This document shows positions 23,480 through 34,984 of a stretch of DNA of 64,000 nt, piece by piece; position 1 is the first letter of the stretch; each line of letters opens with the position of its first letter. The notes under the pieces were generated by a model. The model was given only the letters and a program-made list of their open reading frames with translations. It was not told where the DNA came from and did not search any database. This stretch comes from Anadara kagoshimensis (Eukaryota > Mollusca > Bivalvia > Arcoida > Arcidae), in assembly GCA_021292105.1 (NCBI GenBank), contig CM037870.1, forward strand, positions 68,861,260 through 68,925,259. Direction: 5' to 3'. Made by a program: the position numbers and the translations under genes.

Positions 23480-23965
23480 CAATACTACATATTATTGTAG
23501 TATATGAAATAATTAGAAAATAAAAAATTTAAATTCATTATTCACAATTACAATAAATGTAACTATGCATGGGTTATAGTATTCATTTCATCAGTAAATG
23601 TAAATGTTTGAATGATTAAAAAAAACAAAGTAAGTTTTTTCCTAACTAAGGAAAGGCATAAGACACGTTGGAACTTAGGAAAGATTTAGGAAATGCGTAA
23701 GTATAAACTCTTGCGTTTTACGAACGTGTCCTATGCCATTCCTAACTTAGGAATAAAATTACCGGAACACCTCGTGTATTTTTATACATATTCCCATGAG
23801 TATATAACCTGTATTATAATTTTTTAAATATCAAGTACTACTGTACATTCAAACATTTGCATTTACTAATGAAATGATTATTATAACGCATACATAGTAA
23901 CAATCATAGAAATTGTAACTTATTGTTTCAAACTATTTTATTTTCTAATTATTTCATATAACAGT
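23480..23965. repeat. Foldback with hairpin centre
   Basis: 23,500-23,620 is the reverse complement of about 23,850-23,965 (shared words CATTCAAACATTT, TTTTATTTTCTAATTATTTC). Between them, 23,641-23,757 is itself palindromic (AAGGCATAAGACACGTT against AACGTGTCCTATGCC) and rich in CTTAGGA motifs. It fits a head-to-head pair of the same non-autonomous element. Confidence 0.6.
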
Positions 23966-25190
23966 ATTTGCGTTCTTGCATGAATAACTGAACGAAGTAT
24001 AGACTCATCCCTTGTCGTCTACACATTGTACGTTTGCATACATTTCACATTGTATTATAATGCATGCTTATATTCAGTTTTTTCACTGGTGAGATGTTTA
24101 CGGTTGTACAAAAGAATATTTTATTCATGTACATACTGAAGCATGGGTATAGCTAACATTTCGCTTAATTTCACCGAATAAACTGTATATTGTGTAATTG
24201 TTAATAGTTAAATATTGAAATTAATAACATATCTCACAGTAAAAGAACGATACTTATGTCATGTGCTACTTTTGCATTTTTATGAAGTTATACATTAAAA
24301 AAGCAAATTGTCATGCTCACTAGTACATGACATATTTTTAAGACGGTTTCATTTTCATTCTAATCTTGTGTAGCCGAGAGAGAGATGGTCGTTCATTTAA
24401 TTTCATTTCCTGCTTTGTGTCCAAAAGACGTTTGCTAAATAAAATTACTACGTTGAGTTTATAATGTCTATTTGTCGGCAAATAGATTCATACTAGACTT
24501 AATTTAATCACGCTTGCTTATGTAATTTTTATAATGTATTGTTATTGCAATGTATTCTTTAAAATTGCAATCGTAGGAATTAGAAAGTGTTGGCCATAAT
24601 AGACAGGTTAACAAATGCATATAAAAATTAATCGCATCTGAAATTGAATTTAAAATGAATTCTCGGTCTCTTTTGAAATCTGAATTTTTATAATGAAGAA
24701 TAAGTTGTTTGTGATATAACCCCATCTAAAATGCCTATTTTAATACCCGTGATTACGAACAAAGCGTGCCTTACTGACATACGTGTATTCCGTTTGAGTG
24801 AGTGGTTACTGGCTAAAAACATTTGTGTTTAATAAAGGTGTAATATTACGGCAACATGGTCATTAAGGGAGTTGCTTTTGTCCCAAAAATCAAGTTTTCG
24901 TCGAACATGTCGTCGTCATAACGTATAAATATAGGCAGTCGCCATGTCAAGTTGTGTCCTAAGTCAACTATCTACCTGTCCTAAGTTTAGGAAAGAGTTA
25001 GGAAGATTCCTATATTTAGGACGGTTTCTTGAAACGGACTAAAGAGAATTTTGTTCCTAAGTCATACTTAGGAAAGAACCTTTTTCTTAGTATGCTTATA
25101 ATTAGGAAAGAACCTTTTTCTAAGTATGCTTATAATTAGGAAAGAAGCTTTTCCTAAGTATGCTTCGTGAATCGCGCCCCAGGTTATTAC
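23930..25190 (+). repeat. Long dispersed repeat, copy 2, with CTTAGGA-rich terminus
   Basis: The first 870 bp match 13,141-14,010. The remainder matches 23,110-23,448. The end holds repeats of CTAAGTATGCTTATAATTAGG (about 25,080-25,145) before GTGAATCGCGCCCC. No coding potential. Confidence 0.65.
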
Positions 25191-25208
25191 CTACAACTGG
25201 TTGAAATG

Positions 25209-25732
25209 GTCTGCATGGTATTTATTGTTTAGTTCATACAGTTGTTTATGCCTTTTTGCTAGCTTTTGGGGACACTGTGGGGTTATGTAGACATGAACTC
25301 TACATCAACATTCAAATGTTCTTTAATTGCGCGCACAGTATCTGTTTGTAGGTTTTCAGGCTGATTCTCAGCAAAATGATGTATCAAAATGTTGTCGCGC
25401 ATAGATCGACCTTTCAGCTCTGTTATTTCTTTTTCTTGTTCAGGGACCTGTCAGTCAAGTTCGAGCTCTCGACGAAGATGTTTATTTTCCTGTTGCAAAG
25501 CCAGGTTACTTTGTTCGTTATCATTGCATTGCTCAGCAACGTATATAATTGATTGATCAACACCATCATTACCCAAAATGTCCTCTTTAGTTTCATCAAC
25601 TCTAGAGTTTAAATTTTCTAAGTTATTCATACGATCATGTAAAAAACCTATCGATTGTTGAATTGCTGGTAAACAGCTTAACGCAATAGTGACTTCAGGT
25701 GGCAATATTATACCTATATTTACGTTTGACAT
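25209..25732 (-). pseudogene. LINE ORF1-like fragment, unit A copy
   Basis: The minus frame from the ATG at 25,732 reads MSNVNIGIILPPEV, then FLHDRMNNLENLNSRVDETK and NLALQQENKHLRRELELD, a coiled coil. Downstream, broken frames continue with a KGRSMRDNILIHHF-like RRM entry. Coiled coil then RDNILI-type RRM is the plan of L1/Tx1 ORF1 proteins. The array begins inside this fragment, so its C-terminal end is missing in A. Confidence 0.6.
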
Positions 25733-25984
25733 ACTGGCTATAAAGCTAGGTATAACTAAACACTATTCTTATTGCTCATAATGAGGTAATAAACAATTTG
25801 TGTATAAAGTCTAGAAATTACACATTTTTGCTTCCAAAAGTTATTTTTCAGAAGCACGATAGTCTAACAAATTCAGATGTGCAATGATGCTGTCATATTA
25901 AACGTTATAACACCATAGTGTAGGGATTTTTGGTTATACTTACAACCGACGGTCTGTCTTGATCGCTAATCGTCACGTGACATG

Positions 25985-26620
25985 ACATACGTTAATGAGA
26001 GTGTCATCATGTATTTTCCTGACACGCTAGTTAAATTTACCTGTAGGCGGTCAAAATGCATGTGTACATCAATGACGCGCTACAGTTAAATTTTACTGTA
26101 GACTGTCATAATGCATGTGTACATCAATAACGCGCTACAGTTAAATTGTACTGTAGACTGTCATAATGCATGTGTACATCAATGACACGCTACAGTTAAA
26201 TTTTACTGTAGACTGTCAAAATGCATGTGTACATCAATGACGCGCTACAGTTAAATTTTACTGTAGACTGTCAAAATGCATGTGTACATTAATGACGCGC
26301 TACAGTTAAATTTTACTGTAGACTGTCATAATGCATGTGTACATCAATGACACGCTACAGTTAAATTTTACTGTAGACTGTCATAATGCATGTGTACATC
26401 AATAACGCGCTACAGTTAAATTGTACTGTAGACTGTCAAAATGCATGTGTACATCAACGACGGGCTACAGTTAAATTGTACTGTAGACTGTCATAATGCA
26501 TGTGTACATCAATAACGCGCTACAGTTAAATTGTACTGTAGACTGTCATAATGCACGTGTACATCAATGACGGGCTATTGTAAAGTTACTTTAGAGTGTC
26601 ATGGCTGATATTGGTCATCG
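25985..26620. repeat. 55-bp minisatellite, about ten units, upstream of GT15 copy A
   Basis: Units start TGCATGTGTACATCAATGAC at 26,057 and then every 55 bp to 26,552. Each unit holds CTACAGT...ACTGTAG (7-bp arms, 8-nt loop) and a second dyad between GTCA and TGAC around TGTACA. Edge half-units read GAGAGTGTCATCATG and TTTAGAGTGTCATGG. Confidence 0.95.
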
Positions 26621-26857
26621 TACTTATTTTACCTTCAGGGTTAAAAAATACAGTAAGAAAGAGAAAGTATTTTTTTATTCATCTATGATGCGGTTTTAAA
26701 AAACAGGCCTTCTTTTCAAATCAAAATAATACCATTAAAAATACACTTTGAATAATATTTTTTCTTTTATTTTTAAGATTGTTTTATTGTATTTTTATGA
26801 TATTGATTGTTTTATTGGTTCTTTTTTAGTGAAATAAATACTGCTCAGATTTACACC

Positions 26858-27846
26858 ATGATGAATCGGTGTCATGTTATTATTGTCATTATTATTATTT
26901 ATGTTTTATTGCAGACAATAACAGGGGAATGTCGACCAAATTTATCCTGCTTTACAATAATTATTATCATATCTATATTATTTATATACAGTAAAAATTT
27001 ATAAATTCAAAAAAAAAAAATCAATAAAAAAAATATATCTATATTATTTATGACTATTTTATGGCGTCTCATAAAAAGTCCAGAAAATCTAATAAAAAGT
27101 TCTGAAAATAAAATCAGAATTGCCATTGGTATTCTAGTGGATTGGGAAAATAAACAGAAGGTCCATAAAATATCGAGAATGATAAGGTCAATTGACTTTT
27201 TAATACTACAGATATACTACTATTCAGTGAAACAAAACCGGCTCCAAACTTCAACAAGAACTTAACATATCATAAAATTCATTACGTTCCAATAAAGTTT
27301 AACTTCCCGCCAGGATTTAATAGCAGTGCAAAATCACCTTATAGAAAACGCACAAAATGGGGTTATATCCATATGTGTAGATTTTGGTTCAAGGATATTT
27401 GGCAATATCCAACCGTACAAAGATATAAGTATTTAATGAGGTTTGACACAGATTCCTGTATGCTTAAGAAAACATTTAAGCTTAGGCTTGACGATAAATA
27501 TAAATATTTATATGGCAAGAGCATGTTCGAATACAGCTATATCGATGATTTGAATAAAACCATTTTTCAATATATATCCAAACATAACATTATTCCAAAA
27601 AATCCGGATTTGTTTAAAATTTATAAGGAAACAAAAGGAAAATTACCAATTTGGTATAACAACGTTGAAATAATTATGCTGTCTTCGGAAGTTCAACAAT
27701 TTATGGAAATGATTGATCATACACATGGGCAGTATAAATACAGATTGGGAGATGCGCCATTGCGTTATGCAACAATAGCGTTATTCACATCACCAGGTGA
27801 GGTTGTATCACTTGGTATGGGTAACAGTTATAGACATCCTTGTTGA
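26858..27846 (+). pseudogene. GT15-type glycosyltransferase, copy A, decayed
   Basis: Same gene as the copy at 51,512-52,468, but broken. A 66-bp gain (50 bp of A-rich DNA plus a 16-bp duplication of ATATCTATATTATTTA at 26,969-26,984 and 27,035-27,050) puts a stop right after the membrane anchor. A one-base loss in the T-run near 27,202 shifts the frame. A 12-bp loss removes the TDTSF-type residues after NNVEI near 27,670. The C-terminal 157 codons (27,373-27,846) remain open and keep YKYLMRFDTD and a variant RLGDAP. The segment between the candidate start (MMNRCH) and the exon is 39 nt and open here, reading VIIVIIIIYVLLQ. Confidence 0.9.
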
Positions 27847-30800
27847 TGATATATCCGATTTTTGTGCGGTACTATAATAATTCGAGTGTAATTATTTTTC
27901 ACATTTGAACAAACTGAATCGGTTGTAGATACTATGATGTACCATTTGAGTTCAAATAAAAAAGAATCATATTTCAAAATCCCAAAGCAAAGTAAACATT
28001 TTGAAACTGGCAAATGAGGTAAAACAAGTGTTCTTCCGCCAGAGAAGTGAGTCCGGATGCTCATGAAGGGTAATAATCTAACTCACATGCTTGAATAACT
28101 TCAGTTTTTAATATATAGATAGATCAAGCTTTTATTTTTGTTATTGTCTGATTATTGGTAAACTATTACCATAATTCTCTCCAATTTTTTAAATGGGGCA
28201 CGAAAAATATATTTTCTTCATAACTAAAGCTAGATATAGGATATAAATCTTCTAGATGACTGCAGATAATTCTGTGCAGGTCAATGTTCAGGTCAATGTT
28301 CCGGGTAATTTTGTACCTTTTCCTTTGTGATAGGTAATTCTGCACGTGTCATTATAGGAAATCTAATACCTTAATTGTTAAGAATCAATTGACTATATAG
28401 TCAAACATTTACCTGTCTGCTAAACCTCTAATTTAAATATTGATTATGCACCAACAAATTTATATAAAAAACAACGGTGTTTATTTCTCATCATCATAGT
28501 ACCAATGCATTGTATGTATATTAAATGCAATCCTTAAACTACCCATGCATTCTGTGGTTCATTATTAATATTAGCAATAAAACATACAGTAAACAGGTCA
28601 AACAAGAGACTGTATTGTTGATATTTTTAGTTATTTTAACCTACATTGTACATGGGGTTAATTTGACATGTTAGAAGTCAATTCACTCCAATCGGTTAGT
28701 TGTTAAATATTAAAACCCTGGAGGTATTCTAAGCATGCGATACATCTTTAAAGAATTTCGATATTATACACTGTTGACCACCCGGTTGGTCAATTTGTTT
28801 TTAATTGTTAGTATTATTTATGGACACGGTATTTCCCTAGTGTATCAGCTTATCAACCTTGAAACATCAGATTCTGACAACTCTCCATCAAGTATAAGTC
28901 TTAAATTGAGGGGATTGCGATCCCGCTCACATTCCTCCCACTATTGAATTGAAAGCTTGTTAAAGATTTAAAAATCAACAGAAATTGTACTTTTACATTT
29001 TAGCATCATTATGGTTTCGGTTTTATGTATTGCATTTTTTTCTTTGATATTTGTTTCTGCTTTTTTATGTTATTGTGCTACAGAGATTCCTCTCCACTTT
29101 GCTATTGTTTTGGCATTTATCCAACCATTATTTGTTCATATTATAAAATATTTTTGTATTTATGCTATAGTTATATTTTTATATTGTGTAATTTAATACA
29201 ACTCGACCTTTAATTGTTATATAAGCCCGTCCAAGTAAAAACGTCCCTTATGGCCAAATTTTGACATTTTCAGATTTTGTTAGATTTTACTAGAACATTT
29301 CTTGCCCTTTCTAATGATATATGGCATTTCCTATTTTACAAGCGTAAAATATATATGTATTTTGGTCAATAAAAATGGGTGTTTGTTGCCATTTTGCATT
29401 TTTGCCGCAATAACGTCATGATAAGGTCACGTTTGAACAATGTGCCTCATTTCAGCGTTTTCTGATGAAAAAGTGATTTATAAAAATTGCAAACTGGTAC
29501 TGTATCATTGATTCCTACATCTCTTGTAACGTTTCTTAAATAATCAATGATTTATGTCAATAAGCGTCTATATTTCAAGAAAAAACATCGGTATTGTTTG
29601 TCAAAAAGACTTCAATATAACAACCCATTTTATTATATTATATATATTTTATTTGCATTTCTTTGTGCAACTCCATCTTCATTCTACTATATGTAAAAAT
29701 GAGGGGTATTTTCCGCTTTTGTTATTTGTGTTCAAATCAAGTTTCGATGGTCAACCTTTTGGAGTTAAAACTTGCTATACATGTATTAAATATAATTAAT
29801 GTTATACTATAAGCCTAGTTTTCCCTGTAGGAAAGGGGTTCAAATCTGAATAGCTACATGCATTACATGTTTTTATTAAATTTGTAATATTCTTTTAAAT
29901 TTGTCTTTTCTACAAATCTTTATATTCTTTTCTTTGAAAACACACTCATTCCTTTAGGTCAAGTCACTGGTAATATTATTTTGATTACACATATCATCCC
30001 CGTGCATTCTAAGTGGACCGTTATGCTAATCAATACTTTATCACTTATCGTATAAAGATGAGAAATGAAAACTATGGCTTTTAAAATTTACAAATCGGCC
30101 CATAACTGAGATAATGGTATGTGGGTGCCCTTTTTTCTTTGGTGTGTTCATTTTTATGCAATTAACAACCGTGTTCTATGCAAAGCTGTTTAATTTGTGT
30201 GCTTCACAACGCTAAATATTAACCGCATTGTACTTGTAAAAAAGCCACACTTATCGGACTTATTCAAAAAAATTAAATTGTCTAAATTTAGATAATAAGT
30301 AGATAATTTAAAAAGCTTGAAAACTTGTTTAGTAAACACGTTCTTTTGCCATCAAAAAGAAATTGTTAGATGGGTTGAGTTTTATGTATTTTTTCACGAA
30401 AAAAATTAATAGCTGATCAATGCATTTTGACATAGTTGTAGAATATCGTTAAAATGTGAACATTACAGTTTACAACGGAAAATGATAAATATAAAACTTT
30501 TTGTTCATTTTCCTTACATTTACCTCGTTCAACCCTCGTTCTAATATATTTCGTCCAGCCTCGTTCTAGACCAAATATATTAGAACTCGGGTTGAGATTT
30601 CCCTATCTGGCACCACAAGTTGTCATAGATTCTTTTAGTCATTTATTCAATTGCTATATAGTTTGTTTTAATAATTACGGTATGTTATATAATATTGTGA
30701 ATTTATTTTCGTTTTTCAATTAAGCTTTGAATAAATTACCTTTTCCTTTAAAATGTTGTTTACTTGTATCTTTATTTGCAAACATAGCTCATTTACACTG

Positions 30801-31200
30801 TGGTAACGTTTTAATACAACACAAACTGCCTGCTAACAATAATTATTGACTTAGGCTTATCAAGACCATAAAAACGTTTTATTGATATAATAACATTATT
30901 GTTTACAAGTATGATTTTGTTTTGACGTCCAACACCACTATTTTTCTTTCATTCTCAAATTTTTCACTGGTATTATTTTGTGGACAGGTATCGGTATGTT
31001 TGTGATTGATTTTCTCCAAGAAATAAAAAAAATCAAGAGAAGAAATTGCGAGAATAAAGTTTTTTTAACGACAAGTACAATTTAAATAGATTTTGTTTGT
31101 ATGCGTTTATTTTGAACTGTGGGATCAATTTCAGAATCTTGATTTTTCTTTATTCTTTGATAGATTTAAAAAGTATACCTTAAGCTTAAAGCTATCCATG
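27847..31200. other. Unit A non-coding stretch
   Basis: No supported gene. Much of it is matched at 37,562-39,330 and 41,084-44,990 in unit B and at 52,469-54,310 onward in C. A weak relative of the GGTGCTCC dispersed repeat lies at about 27,970-28,075. A short frame at 28,735-28,947 is described separately. Confidence 0.6.
28735..28947 (+). CDS. Short ORF with hydrophobic N-terminus, doubtful
   Basis: It reads MRYIFKEFRYYTLLTTRLVN then LFLIVSIIYGHG, a basic start followed by a hydrophobic segment. Units B (38,452) and C (53,418) keep the first 32 or so codons but differ after a possible donor (ACACG|GTATTT). Most differences between A and B in this part change the amino acid, which argues against a conserved protein. 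It could be a decayed signal-anchor exon or chance. Confidence 0.15.
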   Translation: MRYIFKEFRYYTLLTTRLVNLFLIVSIIYGHGISLVYQLINLETSDSDNSPSSISLKLRGLRSRSHSSHY

Positions 31201-31213
31201 GCATGTGGAATTT

Positions 31214-31345
31214 TACAATCCAGAAGCAAAGTAATAACTTTGAAACTGACAGGTTAGGTTAGCCATGTGAATTTTCACAAGGGAAGTGTGACCGGGTGCT
31301 CCGGAAGGGTAAGCACCTCCTGTTTAGCTCTCTACACCTGCCATG
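31214..31345 (+). repeat. Dispersed GGTGCTCCG repeat, unit A copy
   Basis: The core GGGTGCTCCGGAAGGGTAAG and CACCTCCTGTTTAGCT is followed by CTACACCTGCC. It is shared with 34,690-34,850 and, inverted, 3,845-3,985. B and C equivalents lie at 44,980-45,115 and 58,965-59,105. Confidence 0.75.
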
Positions 31346-31849
31346 TGTGTAATCAAATGGGGTGTTTTTCTTCAAAATTCGGGGTTAGGTTTGGAAATTA
31401 AAACTATATTATCTAATGAGTTTTTAATGGACAGTGCATTAAAGTCTTTTTTGATAAAAATGATCCGTGATATTCAAATCCTATGTTGTCTAAAAGAAGT
31501 GTGTTTAAATCAACGTCTTTATAGTTTAGTATAATAATTGTAATTTAAATCATGGTATTGACAAAACTAACCCTTTATGCAATATTTTATATTAGCATTC
31601 GGCTTTACCTATAAAATGTTTGCCTGTTGTCATTAAATATCTCATTTCGTTAGAATCATCAAACCATATAAGCTATAGGATAATATCATGGATCTGTTGA
31701 CGTTGGATGTTTTGGTTATATATTGTTATGGTCCTTTTCCATCTTTTGTTAATAACGCGTTTGTTTTCTGTATTATTACTGCCACGCTTTCATGGAAGTT
31801 CTTCTAGAAGGTGGCGCTCTACTCAACATCTTTATTTCCCCTCCGTGGT

Positions 31850-32235
31850 TGCTTATTCTGACCACAGAAGTAAAGTAATGTTTTGTTGTTTTTCCGAGAT
31901 GCTGTTGGTACTCTGAAGGCAGATTGTCTCCAAAAGTGCCACACAATCAAAAACAAAACATTTACATTAAATCTGAGGCAGTTACATGTAGGGAACTTAT
32001 GGAAATCTGAATAAAGATGTGTTGCTCCACCAGGACAATGACAAAGTTTGTCATTGCCGTAAATATTATTAATGATTTTAACTTTGAATTGACTGATCAT
32101 CCTCCTTGTTTAACTCATCTCGCTCCATCAATTTCATTTTTTTAACTCGACAATCGACATTTCCAATGACTACTGTCAGTCAGATGATGGCATCATGTAT
32201 TCAATGAAAGGTCAAATAGGACTTCTTTTAAAATA
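31850..32235 (+). pseudogene. Mariner-like transposase fossil, unit A
   Basis: Broken frames align with the DD34D catalytic part of mariner transposases. An equivalent of VFWDA-GV is followed by the LLHQDND second-aspartate box near 32,018. LTDHPPCLTHLAPS stands for the usual HPPYSPDLAPSD. The third catalytic aspartate is not kept (APSISFF). Units B (45,605-46,000) and C (59,590-59,985) hold the same fossil, so it predates the duplication. The open frames on the opposite strand are shadows. Confidence 0.6.
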
Positions 32236-32495
32236 TTGAAGAACTTGTTTTTATATTTAACTATATCTCACGAAAGTGTACAACTATCGACGACTTGGAT
32301 TGTGTTAAAAAATAATGCAATATTTCTCAATCTTTTCTTCTATGTATATATATGTGTTTTACAAGATTTACACAACTCTTAAGCATCGCTTCTTTCATGG
32401 ACTTGTTTTACGACTTAAAATATCTCAATTTTAATTTTGTTTAATAACTGTCTGTATATTGGTGTTATTACATATTATACCAGTTTTAATTTTAC

Positions 32496-32541
32496 AGCAC
32501 TAGACGGCTGTTTCGGAATACAATTCCTCATCAGTAGTGTT
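32496..32541 (-). ncRNA. Hammerhead ribozyme, minus strand, unit A
   Basis: On the minus strand it reads CACTA, CTGATGAG, helix II GGAAT-TGT-ATTCC, then GAAAC-AGCC-GTC and TAGTG. Helix I is five perfect pairs then an A/C mismatch. Helix III is the minimal A-U plus C-G closed by a four-base loop. Cleavage is expected after GTC (between 32,503 and 32,502). About 100 bp upstream on that strand match the retrozyme monomer, so this is a single truncated copy. Confidence 0.75.
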
Positions 32542-33075
32542 TGGACCAAAATTATTTTGAAGATGTTGAAAAGCTACCCAAAGGACCAAAATATATTTTA
32601 CCAAACTAAGCCAAGGAAATACTTTGCATGAGGGAGTAAATGATACAACGCGCAATATTTTGACATATCACTTATTACTGCGTGTTTCGTTTCTAATTCG
32701 ACAATATTGTTAAAAAATATGTTAAAAAATGTTAAAAAAAGATGTATAAAAAGGGTTATTTCAGATTCAAATATCGAGATTATATATTATGTACTGGTTA
32801 ATATGATCCATAGTCTAAATAATCGTTTATATCGGCTTAGATTAAGGGTCAAGCGAACAGGTCAATACCGTCAATTATATACAAATTATTATGTTTGTGA
32901 TTGATTTTCAAGGACATAGCAGGCAGCTAAAAGGATTTTAGAAAGTCAACGCTACAACTTGCAACAGCGACTTTACATTTCTATATAATACTTATCCTGG
33001 TATACATGTATAACCACTGTATATAGAACCAATTACTCAAAACGAATTTACGTGTCTTCGATGTACCTTAATTAC

Positions 33076-33079
<4 letters not shown>

Positions 33080-33160
<81 letters not shown>
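33080..33160. repeat. (GA)n microsatellite, unit A
   Basis: About 80 bp pure. The B and C equivalents are shorter (47,166-47,212, 60,903-60,942), so it is a variable locus. Confidence 0.95.
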
Positions 33161-33162
<2 letters not shown>

Positions 33163-33548
33163 TACACGGGCTTTACGTGTTTGTATATGATTAGTGATGT
33201 ACATGTATTACTACTGTATACTACACCAACAAAAAAAAAATGGTTGTGAAAAAATAAGAAAAATTGTGAACACTTAAACTGGGGGTACTATTACGTTACG
33301 GATGGATTTTCCAAAGAATGAACAATGTGTAGATTATATGAATAGATACAGTTAAATATAGGTCGTCCACGATCTGATGGCGAAGTATACAGCGAGTTTA
33401 TTCTAATATCAGGGCAACTGTAACGAACAAAGTGTGATCGCCATGCACTTAGTTATTAACACTGTCATCAGACCGTTGACAGACTATATATACACATTAA
33501 AATATTGCTATGACGTCATCCTTTGTTCTTTTGAGTCTAATATCCAAC

Positions 33549-33670
33549 ATACTTGAACTGGACCGGTGTCAACAATCCAATATTTTGTGACAACAGTCCA
33601 ATATTTTCAAACTAATTAGACTTTTTTTCAAAATTTATTGAACTGTTGGCACCAGTCCAGTTCAAGTATA
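33549..33670. repeat. Foldback hairpin 1, unit A
   Basis: ATACTTGAACTGGACCGGTG at the left pairs with CACCAGTCCAGTTCAAGTAT at the right, and TCCAATATTTTG lies inside. It is present in B (47,603-47,723) and inverted after C (62,855-62,974). Confidence 0.85.
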
Positions 33671-33909
33671 CTGGAATCGGAAAGAAAGAAAAAAAATCAG
33701 TAAATCAGTATATTGATTTTACTAACATCAAAACTAAATATGATTTACAATCAAAATCACACAGGTCATAACAACATCCGATATGCGAAAGCCAATATCT
33801 CAAATGATGTAGGGTTCGCTACTACAACACGGATCCAGAGATCTGTTTATTGTCCTTTTTTTATATCACTCTGACCTGCAAAATATATAAATTGGATTTT
33901 ACAACATGG

Positions 33910-33970
<61 letters not shown>
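33910..33970. repeat. (CA)n(CT)n compound microsatellite, unit A
   Basis: CA run followed by CT run. Equivalents lie at about 47,955-48,021 and, inverted, 62,558-62,630. Confidence 0.95.
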
Positions 33971-33975
<5 letters not shown>

Positions 33976-34388
33976 TCATATATTTGCATATTATATAAAA
34001 ATGTATTATTGAACATTCCTGTTTTTTGCGAATTAAGTTTCCGAGTTCTAGGAATGATTTCAGGATTAAATCCAAACACATTGACAGTATAGGTTGAATG
34101 TAATTTTGTTTTTATTTGGCGCGCTTCGTGCATTTGCGTGATGACAATATCACTAACTGGGACTAATTATATTTCACAATTAATGTGTTAATAGTCACGT
34201 GAACAACAGGTGATTTACTATATTTAACTCTGTTCACGAATTAATTTAGAGGTTACATAAAGGAATACATTTTATATATTTTCATTTTCTTATTTCTTAA
34301 TTTGTGATACTGATTTAATACATAGATTTTTGCCTGATTTACTTGATTTTTTCCCTTTTTATTTTTATTTTTGCAATACTTTAAGTAA

Positions 34389-34493
34389 GATATAAACCTC
34401 AAACTGTCCAGTATGAAAAATATTGGACTGGCCTCGCTTCGCGCATCGACAAGTCCAATATTTTACATACTGGACAGTTTTTCGGCTTATATC
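34389..34493. repeat. Foldback hairpin 2, unit A
   Basis: GATATAA...AAACTGTCCAGTATG and AATATTGGACT on the left pair with AAGTCCAATATT, CATACTGGACAGTTT and TTATATC on the right. The loop is CGCTTCGCGCATCGAC-like. Kept in B (49,347-49,450) and, inverted, at 62,028-62,137. Confidence 0.9.
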
Positions 34494-34676
34494 CTTTACA
34501 TATAATATACTGTATGACTATATATACATAGATTTATCTATACAACCGGTACGAGTTTCACAATCATTTCTCTACCAAGAACAGTCCTAATTTTGATCTA
34601 GCAAATTAGCAAATTCACCGTGGCACCATCTTCAAATTTATACCACCGTAACAAAGAGCCCAAAGATAAACTAATC

Positions 34677-34880
34677 AAAAACAAACATACTAATCGATGT
34701 CCGAATCACAATCCAGAAACAAAGTAAAAACTTTGGAACTGACAAGTTAGGTTAGACATGTGAACTTTCACCAGGGAAGTGAGGCCGGGTGCTCCGAAAG
34801 GGTAAGCAGCTACTGTTTAGCTAGCTACACCCGCCACGTGTTAAATCAAAATTGTGTGAAAGGAACATAAAACTAATAAA
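34677..34880 (+). repeat. Dispersed GGTGCTCCG repeat, second copy in unit A
   Basis: This copy is closest to the one inserted in LINE 1 (3,800-4,015, inverted). It includes CAAAAACAAACATACTAATC and the downstream CAAAATTGTGTGAAAGGAAC. Confidence 0.8.
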
Positions 34881-34984
34881 ATTCTTCACATTTTAAAATT
34901 GGCATGAAAAGGAATGAACACATCTTTTTATAGAAATTTCTTACATCAATATAGGTCTTTGCGTGTGTAACATTTGCGATGAAT

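Noticed and set aside
29011-29213. Small membrane proteins (hydrophobic frames at 29.0-29.2 kb)
   Set aside because: Two overlapping frames are equally hydrophobic, as expected from T-rich DNA, and the B and C counterparts are not kept open in the same way.
31819-32100. 93-codon minus-strand ORF kept in two units
   Set aside because: It lies antisense to the mariner transposase fossil, and its openness follows from that sequence; no family resemblance.
32437-32631. 64-codon plus-strand ORF present in three units
   Set aside because: It overlaps the minus-strand hammerhead and retrozyme fragment; the structure of the ribozyme explains the conservation.
33052-33249. Arg-Glu repeat protein
   Set aside because: It is a translated (GA)n microsatellite of variable length among units.
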